Positions 54,363-62,969 of a stretch of DNA of 64,000 nucleotides are shown piece after piece. The notes below the pieces were generated by a model. That model saw nothing but the letters and a program-made list of their open reading frames with translations, searched no databases and was not told the origin of the DNA. The translations under genes were made by a program, and so were the position numbers. How positions within the stretch are numbered: the stretch's first letter is position 1; the number at the start of each line of letters is the position of its first letter. This DNA is from Pseudoalteromonas luteoviolacea (GTDB taxonomy: Bacteria > Pseudomonadota > Gammaproteobacteria > Enterobacterales > Alteromonadaceae), in NCBI RefSeq assembly GCF_001750165.1, contig NZ_CP015411.1, positions 3,758,501-3,822,500 on the forward strand, written 5' to 3'.

Positions 54363-55064
54363 ATGAAAACACGTATTCTATCACTCATCGCAGGCACACT
54401 TCTTAGCGCTGGCGCAGCGCATGCAGCGTCTCTTGAAGTCAAAGTTACAAACCTAACTCAAGGGATATATTTCACTCCTCTACTCATCACCGCACATACG
54501 GGTGATGCCATGCTATTCAAAGCGGGTGAGAAAGCTTCTGATGAACTTAAAGCGATGGCTGAAGGCGGTAGTTTAGACGGCCTTAACACCATTTTGACAG
54601 GCATAAATGCGAATTCTGTTAGCAACCCAGCTGGTGGTTTACTCGCGCCAGTAACTAGCACAATGGCTGATTTAGAAACCACTGATGGTAACGACAAATT
54701 GTCAATAGTTGCCATGATGCTACCGACCAATGACGGGTTTATTGGCTTAAATAGTTGGCAAATCCCTTCTGAGGCTGGTACCTATCATGTCTATCTGAAC
54801 GCGTATGATGCGGGCACTGAAGCCAATAATGAACTTGTCGTGGATGGTTCGGGCGCGCCAGGCGTACTTGGCATACCAGCTTCGCCTGGTGCGACACCAG
54901 GTACACAGGGCACTGGCGTAACAGAAAGTGAAGCAAATGAGATGATCCACATTCACCGTGGCAACCTAGGTGATGATGACGCATCAGGTGGTAAAAGTGA
55001 TTTACACAACACAGTACATCGCTGGTTAAACCCTGTTGCTAAAGTGACTATCACAGTGAAATAA
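54363..55064 (+). CDS. Secreted spondin-domain protein
   Basis: The protein is a 233-residue protein with a signal peptide (residues about 1-21, GAAHAAS) and one spondin-type domain. Family text includes EVKVTNLTQGIYFTPLLITAH at the start, DELKAMAEGGSLDGL, TNDGFIGLNSWQI and YLNAYDAGTEANNE. A Pro/Gly-rich segment and a His-rich end (IHIHRGNLGDDDASG, LHNTVHRWLNPVAKV) follow. The function of bacterial spondin proteins is unknown. ATG 54363 is used; the frame upstream to 54315 lacks a site. It is probably co-transcribed with the next gene, 10 bp away. Confidence 0.85.
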   Translation: MKTRILSLIAGTLLSAGAAHAASLEVKVTNLTQGIYFTPLLITAHTGDAMLFKAGEKASDELKAMAEGGSLDGLNTILTGINANSVSNPAGGLLAPVTSTMADLETTDGNDKLSIVAMMLPTNDGFIGLNSWQIPSEAGTYHVYLNAYDAGTEANNELVVDGSGAPGVLGIPASPGATPGTQGTGVTESEANEMIHIHRGNLGDDDASGGKSDLHNTVHRWLNPVAKVTITVK

Positions 55065-55074
55065 GGTGGCTATC

Positions 55075-55857
55075 ATGAAACTCTCTAATTTAATTATTCC
55101 GATTGCTTGCCTGACCTTAGTTGCATGTAGCGATAATGACGATGAACCAACAACAGTTGTTGAAACACCAGCACCTGCTCCGACACCGGACCCTACGCCT
55201 GATCCAACACCGGATCCAACACCGGATCCAACACCAGACCCAACGCCTGACCCTGAACCCAGTGAGGCGATGTTAACCGTGACGGTCACCAATATGACCT
55301 ATGCACAACCCCTATCACCAATCGGCATTGTGCTGCATAAAGAAGGACAGCTATGGCAAATAGGGGAAGCGGCGAGTGAAGCACTGGAGAAAATGGCAGA
55401 AAGTGGTGATAACAGCGACCTACTTGCGCTAGGTGTAGTGCAAAGCAAAGTGTCGGGAGAAGGGGTCTTACCTCCGGGTAATAAAACGGAATTAACACTG
55501 AGCCAATCATCACTTGATGGCCAAAAGTTATCATTATTTACTATGATGGTGAATACAAATGACGGCTTTACCGGTCTTAATGCCTTAGATGTGTCTTCTA
55601 TGGCTGTTGGTGACGAGATGCACTACGTCACCTATGCGTATGACGCAGGTACTGAAGAGAATTCAGAAGCCAGTGGCACAATTCCTGGACCTGCCGACGG
55701 TGGTGAAGGGTTTAATGCGCAAAGAGAAGCACTGAACAAGGTTGCCATGCATCCAGGTGTTGTTGGTCAAGACGATGGTCTAACTGATTCTGTGTTAAGC
55801 AGCGACCATAAATTTGACAACCCATTGATGTCAGTGACCATTATGAGAACTAAATAG
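55075..55857 (+). CDS. Spondin-domain lipoprotein with Pro-Thr-Asp linker
   Basis: I start at ATG 55075 (MKLSNLIIPIACLTLVACSD), since AAGGTGG lies seven bases upstream. The lipobox is LVAC. The 30-residue linker after it is built of repeated PTPDPTPD, about six units, encoded by a 12-bp tandem repeat at 55186-55260. The spondin-type domain reads TVTNMTYAQPLSPIGIVLH, EALEKMAESGDNSDLLAL, TNDGFTGLNALDV and AYDAGTEENSE, clearly paralogous to the gene before. The end LSSDHKFDNPLMSVTIM is conserved too. The pair probably acts at the envelope together. Function is unknown. Confidence 0.85.
   Translation: MKLSNLIIPIACLTLVACSDNDDEPTTVVETPAPAPTPDPTPDPTPDPTPDPTPDPTPDPEPSEAMLTVTVTNMTYAQPLSPIGIVLHKEGQLWQIGEAASEALEKMAESGDNSDLLALGVVQSKVSGEGVLPPGNKTELTLSQSSLDGQKLSLFTMMVNTNDGFTGLNALDVSSMAVGDEMHYVTYAYDAGTEENSEASGTIPGPADGGEGFNAQREALNKVAMHPGVVGQDDGLTDSVLSSDHKFDNPLMSVTIMRTK
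55186..55260 (+). repeat. 12-bp tandem repeat encoding the PTPD linker
   Basis: Units of the type CCAACACCGGAT repeat about six times with small third-base changes. It is coding, in frame, and could expand or contract without breaking the frame. Confidence 0.85.
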
Positions 55858-55861
55858 CCTC

Positions 55862-55893
55862 CTACTCGCCCCGGTATCCGAGTAGCCGGGGCG
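55862..55893 (+). terminator. Overlapping alternative hairpins after the spondin pair
   Basis: CTACTCG (55862-55868) can pair with CGAGTAG (55879-55885), and CGCCCCGG (55867-55874) with CCGGGGCG (55886-55893). The two stems share CG at 55867-55868, so they compete. The GC-rich outer one looks terminator-like but lacks a good T run (TGTTT). Confidence 0.55.
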
Positions 55894-55932
55894 TGTTTGC
55901 TTATGCATAAAGCATGAGCAGGAGGTTAGTCT

Positions 55933-56664
55933 ATGCATCAACGTGTGCTCATTGTCGAAGACGATTTAGACATCGCTCGCTTACTCCAAGTACATTTAAA
56001 CGAGCTTGACCTTGAAGTTGATCACCTTGCAACTGGAGAAGGTGTTATGTCTCAGCTATCAAATCAAAAATATGCCATCGTGTTATTAGACATTATGTTA
56101 CCCCAAGTCGATGGGTTAACACTTTGTAGAGAGATAAAAACACTACACCCCAAAATTAGTGTTGTTATGCTGACTTCAAAAAGTAGTGAGATGGACCGAA
56201 TTATTGGTCTAGAAATGGGGGCTGATGACTACATCTGCAAACCCTGTAGTTATCGAGAGTTTCAAGCGCGTATTAAAGCACAACTCAGACACATTAAATT
56301 ACTAGAAGCACAGCAAACCATTGAAATACCTAATGGGACTTCACCCCCTATTACCCTTGGTGATTTGCAAGTTGATCCACATTGCCATGAAGTCTCCTTG
56401 CACCAAAAGCAACTGGATTTAACCGCCACCGAGTTCGAGCTAATGTTGTTTTTTGCCAAGCACCCTAATCAAGTCTTCTCACGTGCTCAGTTGCTCGAGT
56501 CAGTTTGGGGCTACGATCACCTTGGTTATGAGCACACAGTAAACTCGCATATTAATCGTATTCGCACCAAACTAGAGAAACTCACAGATCAAGCGATTAT
56601 CGAAACGGTCTGGGGAGTGGGATATAAACTTAATTCGAAGCCTTTACAACAGGAACGGTTATGA
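55933..56664 (+). CDS. OmpR-family response regulator
   Basis: The protein has 243 residues: a receiver followed by a winged helix. D53 is the phosphoacceptor (LLDIMLPQVDG), with acidic pair E9-D10/D11, T81 and K103 (ICKPCS). The winged helix (LDLTATEFELMLFFAKHPNQ and HLGYEHTVNSHINRIRTKLE) ends in the usual TVWGVGYKL. GGAGG is ten bases upstream of ATG. The kinase gene overlaps it by four bases. Location after the spondin pair suggests it controls or monitors that pair; this is inference from synteny only. Confidence 0.92.
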   Translation: MHQRVLIVEDDLDIARLLQVHLNELDLEVDHLATGEGVMSQLSNQKYAIVLLDIMLPQVDGLTLCREIKTLHPKISVVMLTSKSSEMDRIIGLEMGADDYICKPCSYREFQARIKAQLRHIKLLEAQQTIEIPNGTSPPITLGDLQVDPHCHEVSLHQKQLDLTATEFELMLFFAKHPNQVFSRAQLLESVWGYDHLGYEHTVNSHINRIRTKLEKLTDQAIIETVWGVGYKLNSKPLQQERL

Positions 56665-58133
56665 CCTTTTCACTCTATCATCGCCTTGCATTGATCATCA
56701 CCGGCGTGTTTATGCTGACAGTCTCCGCATTTGTGTTTTGGACACAAGACCTCGCTTCAGTGTCTCGTTCCCAAGCAGAACAGCAGTTGCATTTAGGGCT
56801 CGCGGAACATTTGGCGCAAGATAACCCGCTACTCAAACAAGGAGTATATGATTACAAGGCACTGGAAAACCTGTTTCATACCTTAATGGTATTGGGTCCT
56901 GCCTTCGAGTTCTACTTTGTCGACCCCAGTGGTAAACTGCTCACCTACTCAGCTAAACCCGGCGAAGTCAAAAGACAATCGATAGACCTTAGACCTCTTA
57001 TCCAATTGATAAATGAGCCAAACAAACTCCCCGTCTATGGCGAAGACCCACGCTCAGTTGAACAAAATAAAATCTTTTCCGTCTCCCCTGTTTATAATGG
57101 AGACACACTTCAAGGCTACTTGTATGTCATCATCGGTTCGGCCATCGCGGACTCAATTAGTGCTCAAATTAAAAGTTCAGAACAACTGGCAAAAAGCACC
57201 GCTTGGCTAATCGCAATGGCAGTCTTTCTATTTGCCATTCTGTTGCTACTATTTCGGACTATGACCCAGCCTTTGCAACGTTTGAGCAAGTTTATTCAAA
57301 ATGTCGAAAAGAATGACTTTGATACGCAAGCCATCAAAAAAATTACTTGGCCGTCAAAACACAATGAGATCCATCTTGTCGGGCAAAGTGTCAATAGTAT
57401 GCTGGACACCATCCACCAGCAAATGACGCAGCTCACCGCCATAGATGAGCAACGCCGAAAATTACTTGCACACTTATCTCATGACCTTCGTACCCCATTG
57501 GCGTCATTACAAGGCTATCTAGAGTTGATTGAAAAAACGCCTCCTGCAGGTATCAATGAACAAGAATACCTCGCCATTGCACTTAAAAACTGCAACCAAT
57601 TAAAAAGTCTCATTGACCAAATATTTGAATTGGCACATCTGGAGTCTGGTCAGTCTAATGTCAACTTTGAAGTCTTCAATCTAGGGGAACTCATCTATGA
57701 TATTCTCGCTAAGTTTGCTCTAAAAGCGCAACAAGCAGATGTATCATTAAGTGTCTCACCAGCAGACTGTGACTTTACTGTTTACTCTGACATTGCCAAG
57801 TTGGAACGCATTTTAAGCAACCTAATTGAAAATGCACTTCGCCATACGCCTGCCAAAGGCAATATCTGCATTTCAATTTGCGCGATGGATAAATCATATA
57901 GTATCGCGGTGCAAGATACCGGAGTCGGGATCAGTCCAAAGGAACTGCCTTATATTTTCGAAGCCCGATATCAGGCAAGCAATACCCGTGGTTGCAAAAA
58001 ATCTCATGCGGGGCTTGGCCTTGCTATCACAGCAAGATTGATTGACCTTATAAAATCAGAAATCAAGGTTAACAGTCGTCTTGGCCAAGGCAGCGAATTT
58101 ATATTCCAAGTAAGAAGTGCTGATGCCTCATGA
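56661..58133 (+). CDS. Two-component sensor histidine kinase
   Basis: The protein has 490 residues: a helix at 9-28, a periplasmic sensor of about 150 residues, a second helix at 180-199, a HAMP linker, the dimerisation domain with H274 (HLSHDLRTPLASLQG), and a catalytic domain. Boxes seen are N (LIENALRHTPAKG), G1 (VQDTGVGISPKEL), F (IFEARYQAS) and G2 (HAGLGLAITARL). Its start overlaps the response-regulator stop (ATGA). The signal is unknown; the periplasmic region has no recognised fold by eye. Confidence 0.92.
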   Translation: MTFSLYHRLALIITGVFMLTVSAFVFWTQDLASVSRSQAEQQLHLGLAEHLAQDNPLLKQGVYDYKALENLFHTLMVLGPAFEFYFVDPSGKLLTYSAKPGEVKRQSIDLRPLIQLINEPNKLPVYGEDPRSVEQNKIFSVSPVYNGDTLQGYLYVIIGSAIADSISAQIKSSEQLAKSTAWLIAMAVFLFAILLLLFRTMTQPLQRLSKFIQNVEKNDFDTQAIKKITWPSKHNEIHLVGQSVNSMLDTIHQQMTQLTAIDEQRRKLLAHLSHDLRTPLASLQGYLELIEKTPPAGINEQEYLAIALKNCNQLKSLIDQIFELAHLESGQSNVNFEVFNLGELIYDILAKFALKAQQADVSLSVSPADCDFTVYSDIAKLERILSNLIENALRHTPAKGNICISICAMDKSYSIAVQDTGVGISPKELPYIFEARYQASNTRGCKKSHAGLGLAITARLIDLIKSEIKVNSRLGQGSEFIFQVRSADAS

Positions 58134-58153
58134 TGCGGTGTCCGCCGAGTCTA

Positions 58154-59542
58154 TTAAGTAGAGTGAGATGGAGGCCATAATGTGCGCGCCTCACCACCTT
58201 CAACTCGCTTTGGTAATTTTTGTGCGAACTCCCGCCTTATCAATATAAAACTGATAGCTGCTTGCGCATAGACAGAGCCTGCTGAGATAAGCCAAATTGT
58301 CTCTATATGCACAGTAGATTGTGTTGATAATGAGATCACCGGAATAGAAAATAAACACAGCCTGATTGCCGTACTAAAAAATGCTGGCCACACATTGCCC
58401 AGAGCCTTAAACATCGCTGATACCACCAGCACGTAGCCAGCCGGTATAAAGTTAAAACAAACAAAACTTAAAAACACTGTCGCTACAGCAATCACTTCTT
58501 TAGAGTCAGAAAATGATGCAGTTAACGTTTCAGCGTTAACAAAACATACTGCGCTTAAGACCAGCATTAAACTAAACGTCATCCATGCCATTTGACGATA
58601 AGTATTGTATACACGCTGAGTATGTCCTGAGGCAAAGTTCTGACCTGCGATCGCAGGCCCAGCTAAAGTCACCGCCATCGCGGGCAGAAAAAGGGCTTGC
58701 ATCACCCTAACGCCCACACCAAACCCAGCCTGTGCAGAGGGGTCAAAATTACGAAGTGCCCAGTAAGTAACTGACATATAGACAAATGTTAAAAGCAGTT
58801 CGCCACCGGCGGGAATACCGACCCTAACAATCTGCCGGATCACATCCACTTTTGGACAACATTCGATAAATGAAAAATAAAAGTAATCTTGCCGACGGCT
58901 AAAGTACCAACACAATACAAGCCCACTAAACAGCATGGCTATAGAACTTGCCAAAGCCGCGCCTATCAGACCTAATGGGATACCTAAGCCTACCCCTGTG
59001 ATCAAAACAGGAGAGAGCAACATATTGATCAGCACAGCCATAATACTGATCATCATTGGCTGCTTTACAACACCTGCACCGCGAAGTGTCGCAACAATAA
59101 CCGTGATAGGAAACTGACACATCAACGCGGGAAGAAACCAATAAAAATAACTTAAGCTAGCAATCAAGGTTTCAGTGTTTGGTGCGATTAACGTAAAATA
59201 CAATGGACCAACAGACACCGCAATTAACGCAAGCACTACGACACTCGCGAAAGCTGTAAATAATCCTTGATGAAATAAGAGGTTCGCTTGCTTAACATCT
59301 TTTCGCCCAACCGCATGAGAGACCAAGGTACCAATGCCAATATTCTGAATTTGTGTCAATGCCATTACAAAAAACACCAGAACACCCACACTACTGACGC
59401 CTGCTAATGCCGCACTACCTAATTGCCCGACAAAATATAGCTCTACCAAAAAATTGCATGTATGCACAAGCATGCCAATCATAATAGGCAAACTCATCGA
59501 GACGAGATGCTTACCAATCGCCCCTTGGGTCAGGTCATTCAT
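58154..59542 (-). CDS. MATE-family efflux transporter
   Basis: The protein is a 462-residue protein of 12 hydrophobic helices in two halves, typical of the multidrug and toxin extrusion family (Na+ or H+ antiport). The N-terminal half starts MNDLTQGAIGKHLVSMSLPI, with the conserved region LVELYFVGQLGSAALAGVSS, and the second half has SAQAGFGVGVRVMQALFLPAMAVTLAGPAIAGQNF. It converges on the sensor kinase gene with 20 bp between stops. It might export a product of the nearby metabolic genes, but nothing in the sequence says so. Confidence 0.92.
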   Translation of the reverse strand: MNDLTQGAIGKHLVSMSLPIMIGMLVHTCNFLVELYFVGQLGSAALAGVSSVGVLVFFVMALTQIQNIGIGTLVSHAVGRKDVKQANLLFHQGLFTAFASVVVLALIAVSVGPLYFTLIAPNTETLIASLSYFYWFLPALMCQFPITVIVATLRGAGVVKQPMMISIMAVLINMLLSPVLITGVGLGIPLGLIGAALASSIAMLFSGLVLCWYFSRRQDYFYFSFIECCPKVDVIRQIVRVGIPAGGELLLTFVYMSVTYWALRNFDPSAQAGFGVGVRVMQALFLPAMAVTLAGPAIAGQNFASGHTQRVYNTYRQMAWMTFSLMLVLSAVCFVNAETLTASFSDSKEVIAVATVFLSFVCFNFIPAGYVLVVSAMFKALGNVWPAFFSTAIRLCLFSIPVISLSTQSTVHIETIWLISAGSVYAQAAISFILIRREFAQKLPKRVEGGEARTLWPPSHST

Positions 59543-59768
59543 TCCACTGCCTTTCTCTGCTTTGGTTGTAATTATTTAGGTACATCTCAATCTACGACAG
59601 CCTTGCGTAACAATACAGAGAAACTATTTCACTTTGCCACTAAGTGTTTATAAATATTACATAATTTCCCTAAGTTAACTATCACACCAAATTATTGAGC
59701 CTGATCAATAATGTAAAAACAAAAGGCGATACACTCAATAACAACTTCTAAGTTATTAAGGCACAAAC

Positions 59769-60782
59769 ATGAAAGCCGCTATCGCTCATCAGTTTAAAGA
59801 ACCACTGTGCATCGAAGACGTTGCTCAGCCTGAAATAAAACCCGGAACAGTGTTAGTAAAAGTAGCTGCCTGTGGCGTTTGCCATACAGATTTACATGCA
59901 TGCCATGGCGATTGGCCTGTAAAACCTAAAATGCCCCTTATCCCCGGACATGAAGGCGTGGGTACTGTCATCAATAAAGCGGAAGACGTGACGCATATCA
60001 ATATTGGCGACAAAGTCGGGATCCCATGGCTACACTCTGCATGTGGTCACTGTGAACACTGTTTACAAGGCAATGAAAACCTTTGTCCCGAACAAAAAAA
60101 TAGCGGCTATTCCGTAGACGGTAGCTATGCTGAGTACTGCTTGGCTAATGCCGACTACACCATAAAAATCCCTGATAATTTAGATTTCGTTGAGGCTGCC
60201 CCACTCTTTTGCGCAGGTGTGACAACATACAAAGCACTCAAAGCTAGCAACATAAAACCAGGCCAATGGGTATCCATTGTCGGCGTCGGGGGTCTAGGTC
60301 ACCTTGCAATTCAATATGCCAAAGCGATGGGGCTAAATGTTATCGCTGTTGATACTGGTAACAATAAACTTTCGTTAGCAAAAGAGTTAGGTGCGGATCT
60401 GTGTATCGACTATCAACATACTGACCCCGCACAGCAAATCCAAACACAGTTTGGAGGTGTACAAGCTGTAATATGCACAGCGGCATCAAAAGCAGCTTTT
60501 GACAGTGCATACCAGAGCGTGAAACGGGGTGGTAAATGCGTATTAGTTGGCTTGCCTAATGATGCGCTGCCTATCCCGATCTTCGATACGGTTTTGAAAG
60601 GGATCAGCGTAATCGGCAGCATTGTCGGTACACGACAAGACCTAATCGAATGTTTAGAGTTTGCAGCCTCAGGTAAAGTACGAGCCATTGTACAAACCCA
60701 GCCTCTTGCCAATATTAATCAGGTATTCGAGCAAATGCTTAACAGTGATATTCAAGGCCGTATTGTCTTAACCATGAATTAA
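59769..60782 (+). CDS. Zinc-dependent alcohol dehydrogenase, AdhP-type
   Basis: The protein is a 337-residue medium-chain dehydrogenase. Catalytic zinc ligands are C38 (CGVCHTD) and H61 (PGHEGVG), with a further Cys in the FCAGVTTY segment; structural zinc ligands are C92, C95, C98 and C106 (CGHCEHCLQGNENLC). The NAD site is VGVGGLGHLAIQYA. AdhP enzymes reduce aldehydes to alcohols or the reverse. With the upstream amine oxidase and decarboxylase this would complete an Ehrlich-type route, though the three are not one operon. It ends with a terminator. Confidence 0.92.
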   Translation: MKAAIAHQFKEPLCIEDVAQPEIKPGTVLVKVAACGVCHTDLHACHGDWPVKPKMPLIPGHEGVGTVINKAEDVTHINIGDKVGIPWLHSACGHCEHCLQGNENLCPEQKNSGYSVDGSYAEYCLANADYTIKIPDNLDFVEAAPLFCAGVTTYKALKASNIKPGQWVSIVGVGGLGHLAIQYAKAMGLNVIAVDTGNNKLSLAKELGADLCIDYQHTDPAQQIQTQFGGVQAVICTAASKAAFDSAYQSVKRGGKCVLVGLPNDALPIPIFDTVLKGISVIGSIVGTRQDLIECLEFAASGKVRAIVQTQPLANINQVFEQMLNSDIQGRIVLTMN

Positions 60783-60801
60783 TCCCAGTTCCCAACTTGC
60801 T

Positions 60802-60824
60802 AGGCTGTATGAGCAGCCTTTTTA
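60802..60824 (+). terminator. Terminator after the alcohol dehydrogenase gene
   Basis: The stem AGGCTG / CAGCCT has loop TATGAG and is followed by TTTTT. Confidence 0.85.
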
Positions 60825-60838
60825 TACGCTCTTAAGGC

Positions 60839-61252
60839 CTACTTCTTTTGATTATCACGAGATAAATTGAGTAAACATTGCAACGCCTCATCAGCATAGT
60901 TGTTTTGCACAAAAATATGATCATGATAATAACCCGCTACTACATTAGCACTGATATTATTTTGACCAAGTGCAGTGGCAAAGGCAGCTGTTAAACCAAC
61001 AGCCTCCAAGCTTGAGTGAACATTAAGCGTAATACAACGATAATCCCCCTGATATTTTATACCTTGTGCTTGAGCGTATGATTGAGTGGTAATTACCGTA
61101 ACCCCTTCCTTTTCTCGAAATAGACCCAGTATATTGGCCAAACCAAGTTGTTCAAGTTGCGACTCAGATACAACTGCATACACATACAGCTCCGAAGATA
61201 AATCCGGCTCCATACTGGCAAGTAATACCGTTAGGTTCGTCTCCCCTGTCAT
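60839..61252 (-). CDS. ACT-domain protein (DUF2241-like)
   Basis: The protein is a 137-residue protein with two ACT-like halves. The N-terminal half has TNLTVLLASMEPDLSSELYV and YAVV; the C-terminal half has RCITLNVHSSLEAVGLTAAFATALGQ and ISANVVAGYYHDHIFVQ. ACT domains usually bind amino acids. Stand-alone proteins of this type are common in bacteria, have no set role, and might act as amino-acid sensors. It converges on the alcohol dehydrogenase gene. Confidence 0.85.
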   Translation of the reverse strand: MTGETNLTVLLASMEPDLSSELYVYAVVSESQLEQLGLANILGLFREKEGVTVITTQSYAQAQGIKYQGDYRCITLNVHSSLEAVGLTAAFATALGQNNISANVVAGYYHDHIFVQNNYADEALQCLLNLSRDNQKK

Positions 61253-61291
61253 ACAATGACTCCTTATATTCTTATTTCATTGATTAATTTA

Positions 61292-61507
61292 CTAGTCCTC
61301 TTCAGATTGCTGTTTCTTCCTCTGTTCCTGTTTTGCCTTAGCAATATTTTTAAATTGTGGCGGTGGGATCGGAAATAACGCGATCAAAGGCATGAAAGCC
61401 ATAAATAAAAAAGCTCCCTTTGGCATTTTCTTTGCCCAGAGTACCGCTCGATACAACAAAATAATCACTATACACAACAGCAAAAATACTACGATTTGCC
61501 AGACCAT
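61292..61507 (-). CDS. Small two-helix membrane protein
   Basis: I chose ATG 61507 (MVWQIVVFLLLCIVIILLYR), with AAGGAG eight bases upstream. The frame extends further upstream but without a site. The 71 residues hold two hydrophobic helices and a basic, Gln/Lys-rich tail (KQEQRKKQQSEED). I recognise no family. It lies 39 bp upstream of the ACT-domain gene in the same direction and could be co-transcribed with it. Confidence 0.7.
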   Translation of the reverse strand: MVWQIVVFLLLCIVIILLYRAVLWAKKMPKGAFLFMAFMPLIALFPIPPPQFKNIAKAKQEQRKKQQSEED

Positions 61508-61652
61508 ACTTGATACTCCTTTTGACCAGTATGACAATGCAATAAGGTCAGTGCGAATACTTTTCAAGCTTAAAGCAAATTGCTCTGTTGATAACCCATG
61601 TTATCGAGTAAAGTTATGATATATAAAGCGCAGTTTAGAACGAGGATAGATA

Positions 61653-62363
61653 ATGACGCAGGTACATGATAACAAAAGCAATGAGCAAGCTGTTGCTGAG
61701 CTAATCTTAGCTATTCGCAGCAAAGATCTATCAAAAATACTTTCAGCCTACCAACAACAAAACGATGTTGGTCGCGCTGCGCAGCTTAAGTTTTGCTTTG
61801 AAACAGGCGAATCACAAACTGCTAGCTATGCCGATTATCAAAATATAGCTGCACAATGCATTGCTGCCCACGGTCTCCCCCCAGGCATCATCGCTGGACT
61901 TAACAACAGTGATAGGGTCAGCTTTTTTATGCCTGCACTACAAGCCTCAGATGCTTTTTCACAAACTAACCACCAAGGAAATACCTTTTTACATGCACTG
62001 TTTGCTAACACGGAGCAATCACCACCACCGTTTAATTTTATTCGCTCACTCTTACTATTTGAGCGCAATGAATCATTGGCTAAGGCGCTACGAGTGCGCA
62101 ACCAACATGGGTTAACACCATTAGAGTGCTATTTCGTATACAACTTAAATAACATGGATTTGCCAGAACATGAACTTACCGCGCTATTTGCGCTCATAGA
62201 AGCCGAACAAGCTGATAATATCTCTCCAACAAGTAGTAATTTAAGCCGTGTAAAAGACGCTATGAAAAACCGTAAAATAAACCTTGAGCCAAAAAATCAA
62301 ATTTTACTCATTGTTGCTAGTTACTATCAGATCGATATCAATGCGTTGTGTCAAGTACACTAA
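61653..62363 (+). CDS. Ankyrin-like repeat protein, hypothetical
   Basis: The protein is 236 residues with helical segments. Two stretches look like degenerate ankyrin motifs: QTNHQGNTFLHALFAN and RNQHGLTPLECYFVYN. No signal peptide or membrane helix was seen. An interaction-type role is inferred from the repeat-like text. It converges on the acetyltransferase gene with three bases between stops. Confidence 0.65.
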   Translation: MTQVHDNKSNEQAVAELILAIRSKDLSKILSAYQQQNDVGRAAQLKFCFETGESQTASYADYQNIAAQCIAAHGLPPGIIAGLNNSDRVSFFMPALQASDAFSQTNHQGNTFLHALFANTEQSPPPFNFIRSLLLFERNESLAKALRVRNQHGLTPLECYFVYNLNNMDLPEHELTALFALIEAEQADNISPTSSNLSRVKDAMKNRKINLEPKNQILLIVASYYQIDINALCQVH

Positions 62364-62366
62364 ATG

Positions 62367-62969
62367 TTACTTTTCGAATCGCTGGCGAGTAATTGCGTAC
62401 AAGCAATGGGCTTGCAAAGTATGGCCTCTAGGTAGTGCTGGATGTGCAAAGTCTTGATTTAAGTTTTTCATCCCTAAACGCTTCATCAATTTTTGAGAGG
62501 GGATGTTTTCTGTGGCTGTAAACGCATACACTTGATTTAATTTTAAAGTCTCAAAAGCAAATGTGAGTGCCGCTTTTGCGGCTTCGTATGCATAACCATT
62601 GCGCCAATAATGCCGATTCAGTCGCCAACCAATTTCCATAAAAGGCAGCTCAGGCATAATCTGTGTTTGCCAATGCAGACCCACAAAACCAATAAATCGA
62701 CTGTTCGTTGATTGCTTAGAGACATGAGATACATGCTCTTTAAGTGCAACGGCCCAAAAGCCATAACCACGCTCATCAATTAAAGCTTTGATTTTTTCAC
62801 GCAGCACATCACTCTCATTTTTGTTCAGCAACTCGGGGAAATAACGCATCACCTCAGGATCTGCACACATTTGTGCAAAAGGTATTTTATCCGTTTCTTG
62901 CCATTGTCGCAGTACTAAACGCTCCGTTTCCAGTTCAACGACCGTAGCATGCTTAGGTATGGTCGCCAT
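62367..62969 (-). CDS. GNAT-family N-acetyltransferase (RimJ/RimL-like)
   Basis: The protein is a 200-residue acetyltransferase. The text TERLVLRQWQETDKIPFAQM, RFIGFVGLHW, MEIGWRLNRHYWRNGYAYEAAKAALTFAF and TENIPSQKLMKRLGM follows the GNAT order: strand, acetyl-CoA loop R-x-x-G-x-A (here RNGYAYEA), then the SxKLM motif. I start at ATG 62969, with AAAGGAG about ten bases upstream; a TTG at 62975 would sit too close to it. The start lies within the 3' end of the sirtuin gene, so the two are translationally linked. Substrate is unknown. Confidence 0.87.
   Translation of the reverse strand: MATIPKHATVVELETERLVLRQWQETDKIPFAQMCADPEVMRYFPELLNKNESDVLREKIKALIDERGYGFWAVALKEHVSHVSKQSTNSRFIGFVGLHWQTQIMPELPFMEIGWRLNRHYWRNGYAYEAAKAALTFAFETLKLNQVYAFTATENIPSQKLMKRLGMKNLNQDFAHPALPRGHTLQAHCLYAITRQRFEK

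Noticed and set aside
55026..55292. Gly/Ser/Val-repeat - strand frame opposite the PTPD linker
   Set aside because: It is the antisense image of the 12-bp tandem repeat; the + strand protein has a lipobox and ribosome site.
55862..55893. H-type pseudoknot reading of the interleaved stems
   Set aside because: The two stems share two bases, and the first loop would be zero length; competing hairpins are a simpler view.
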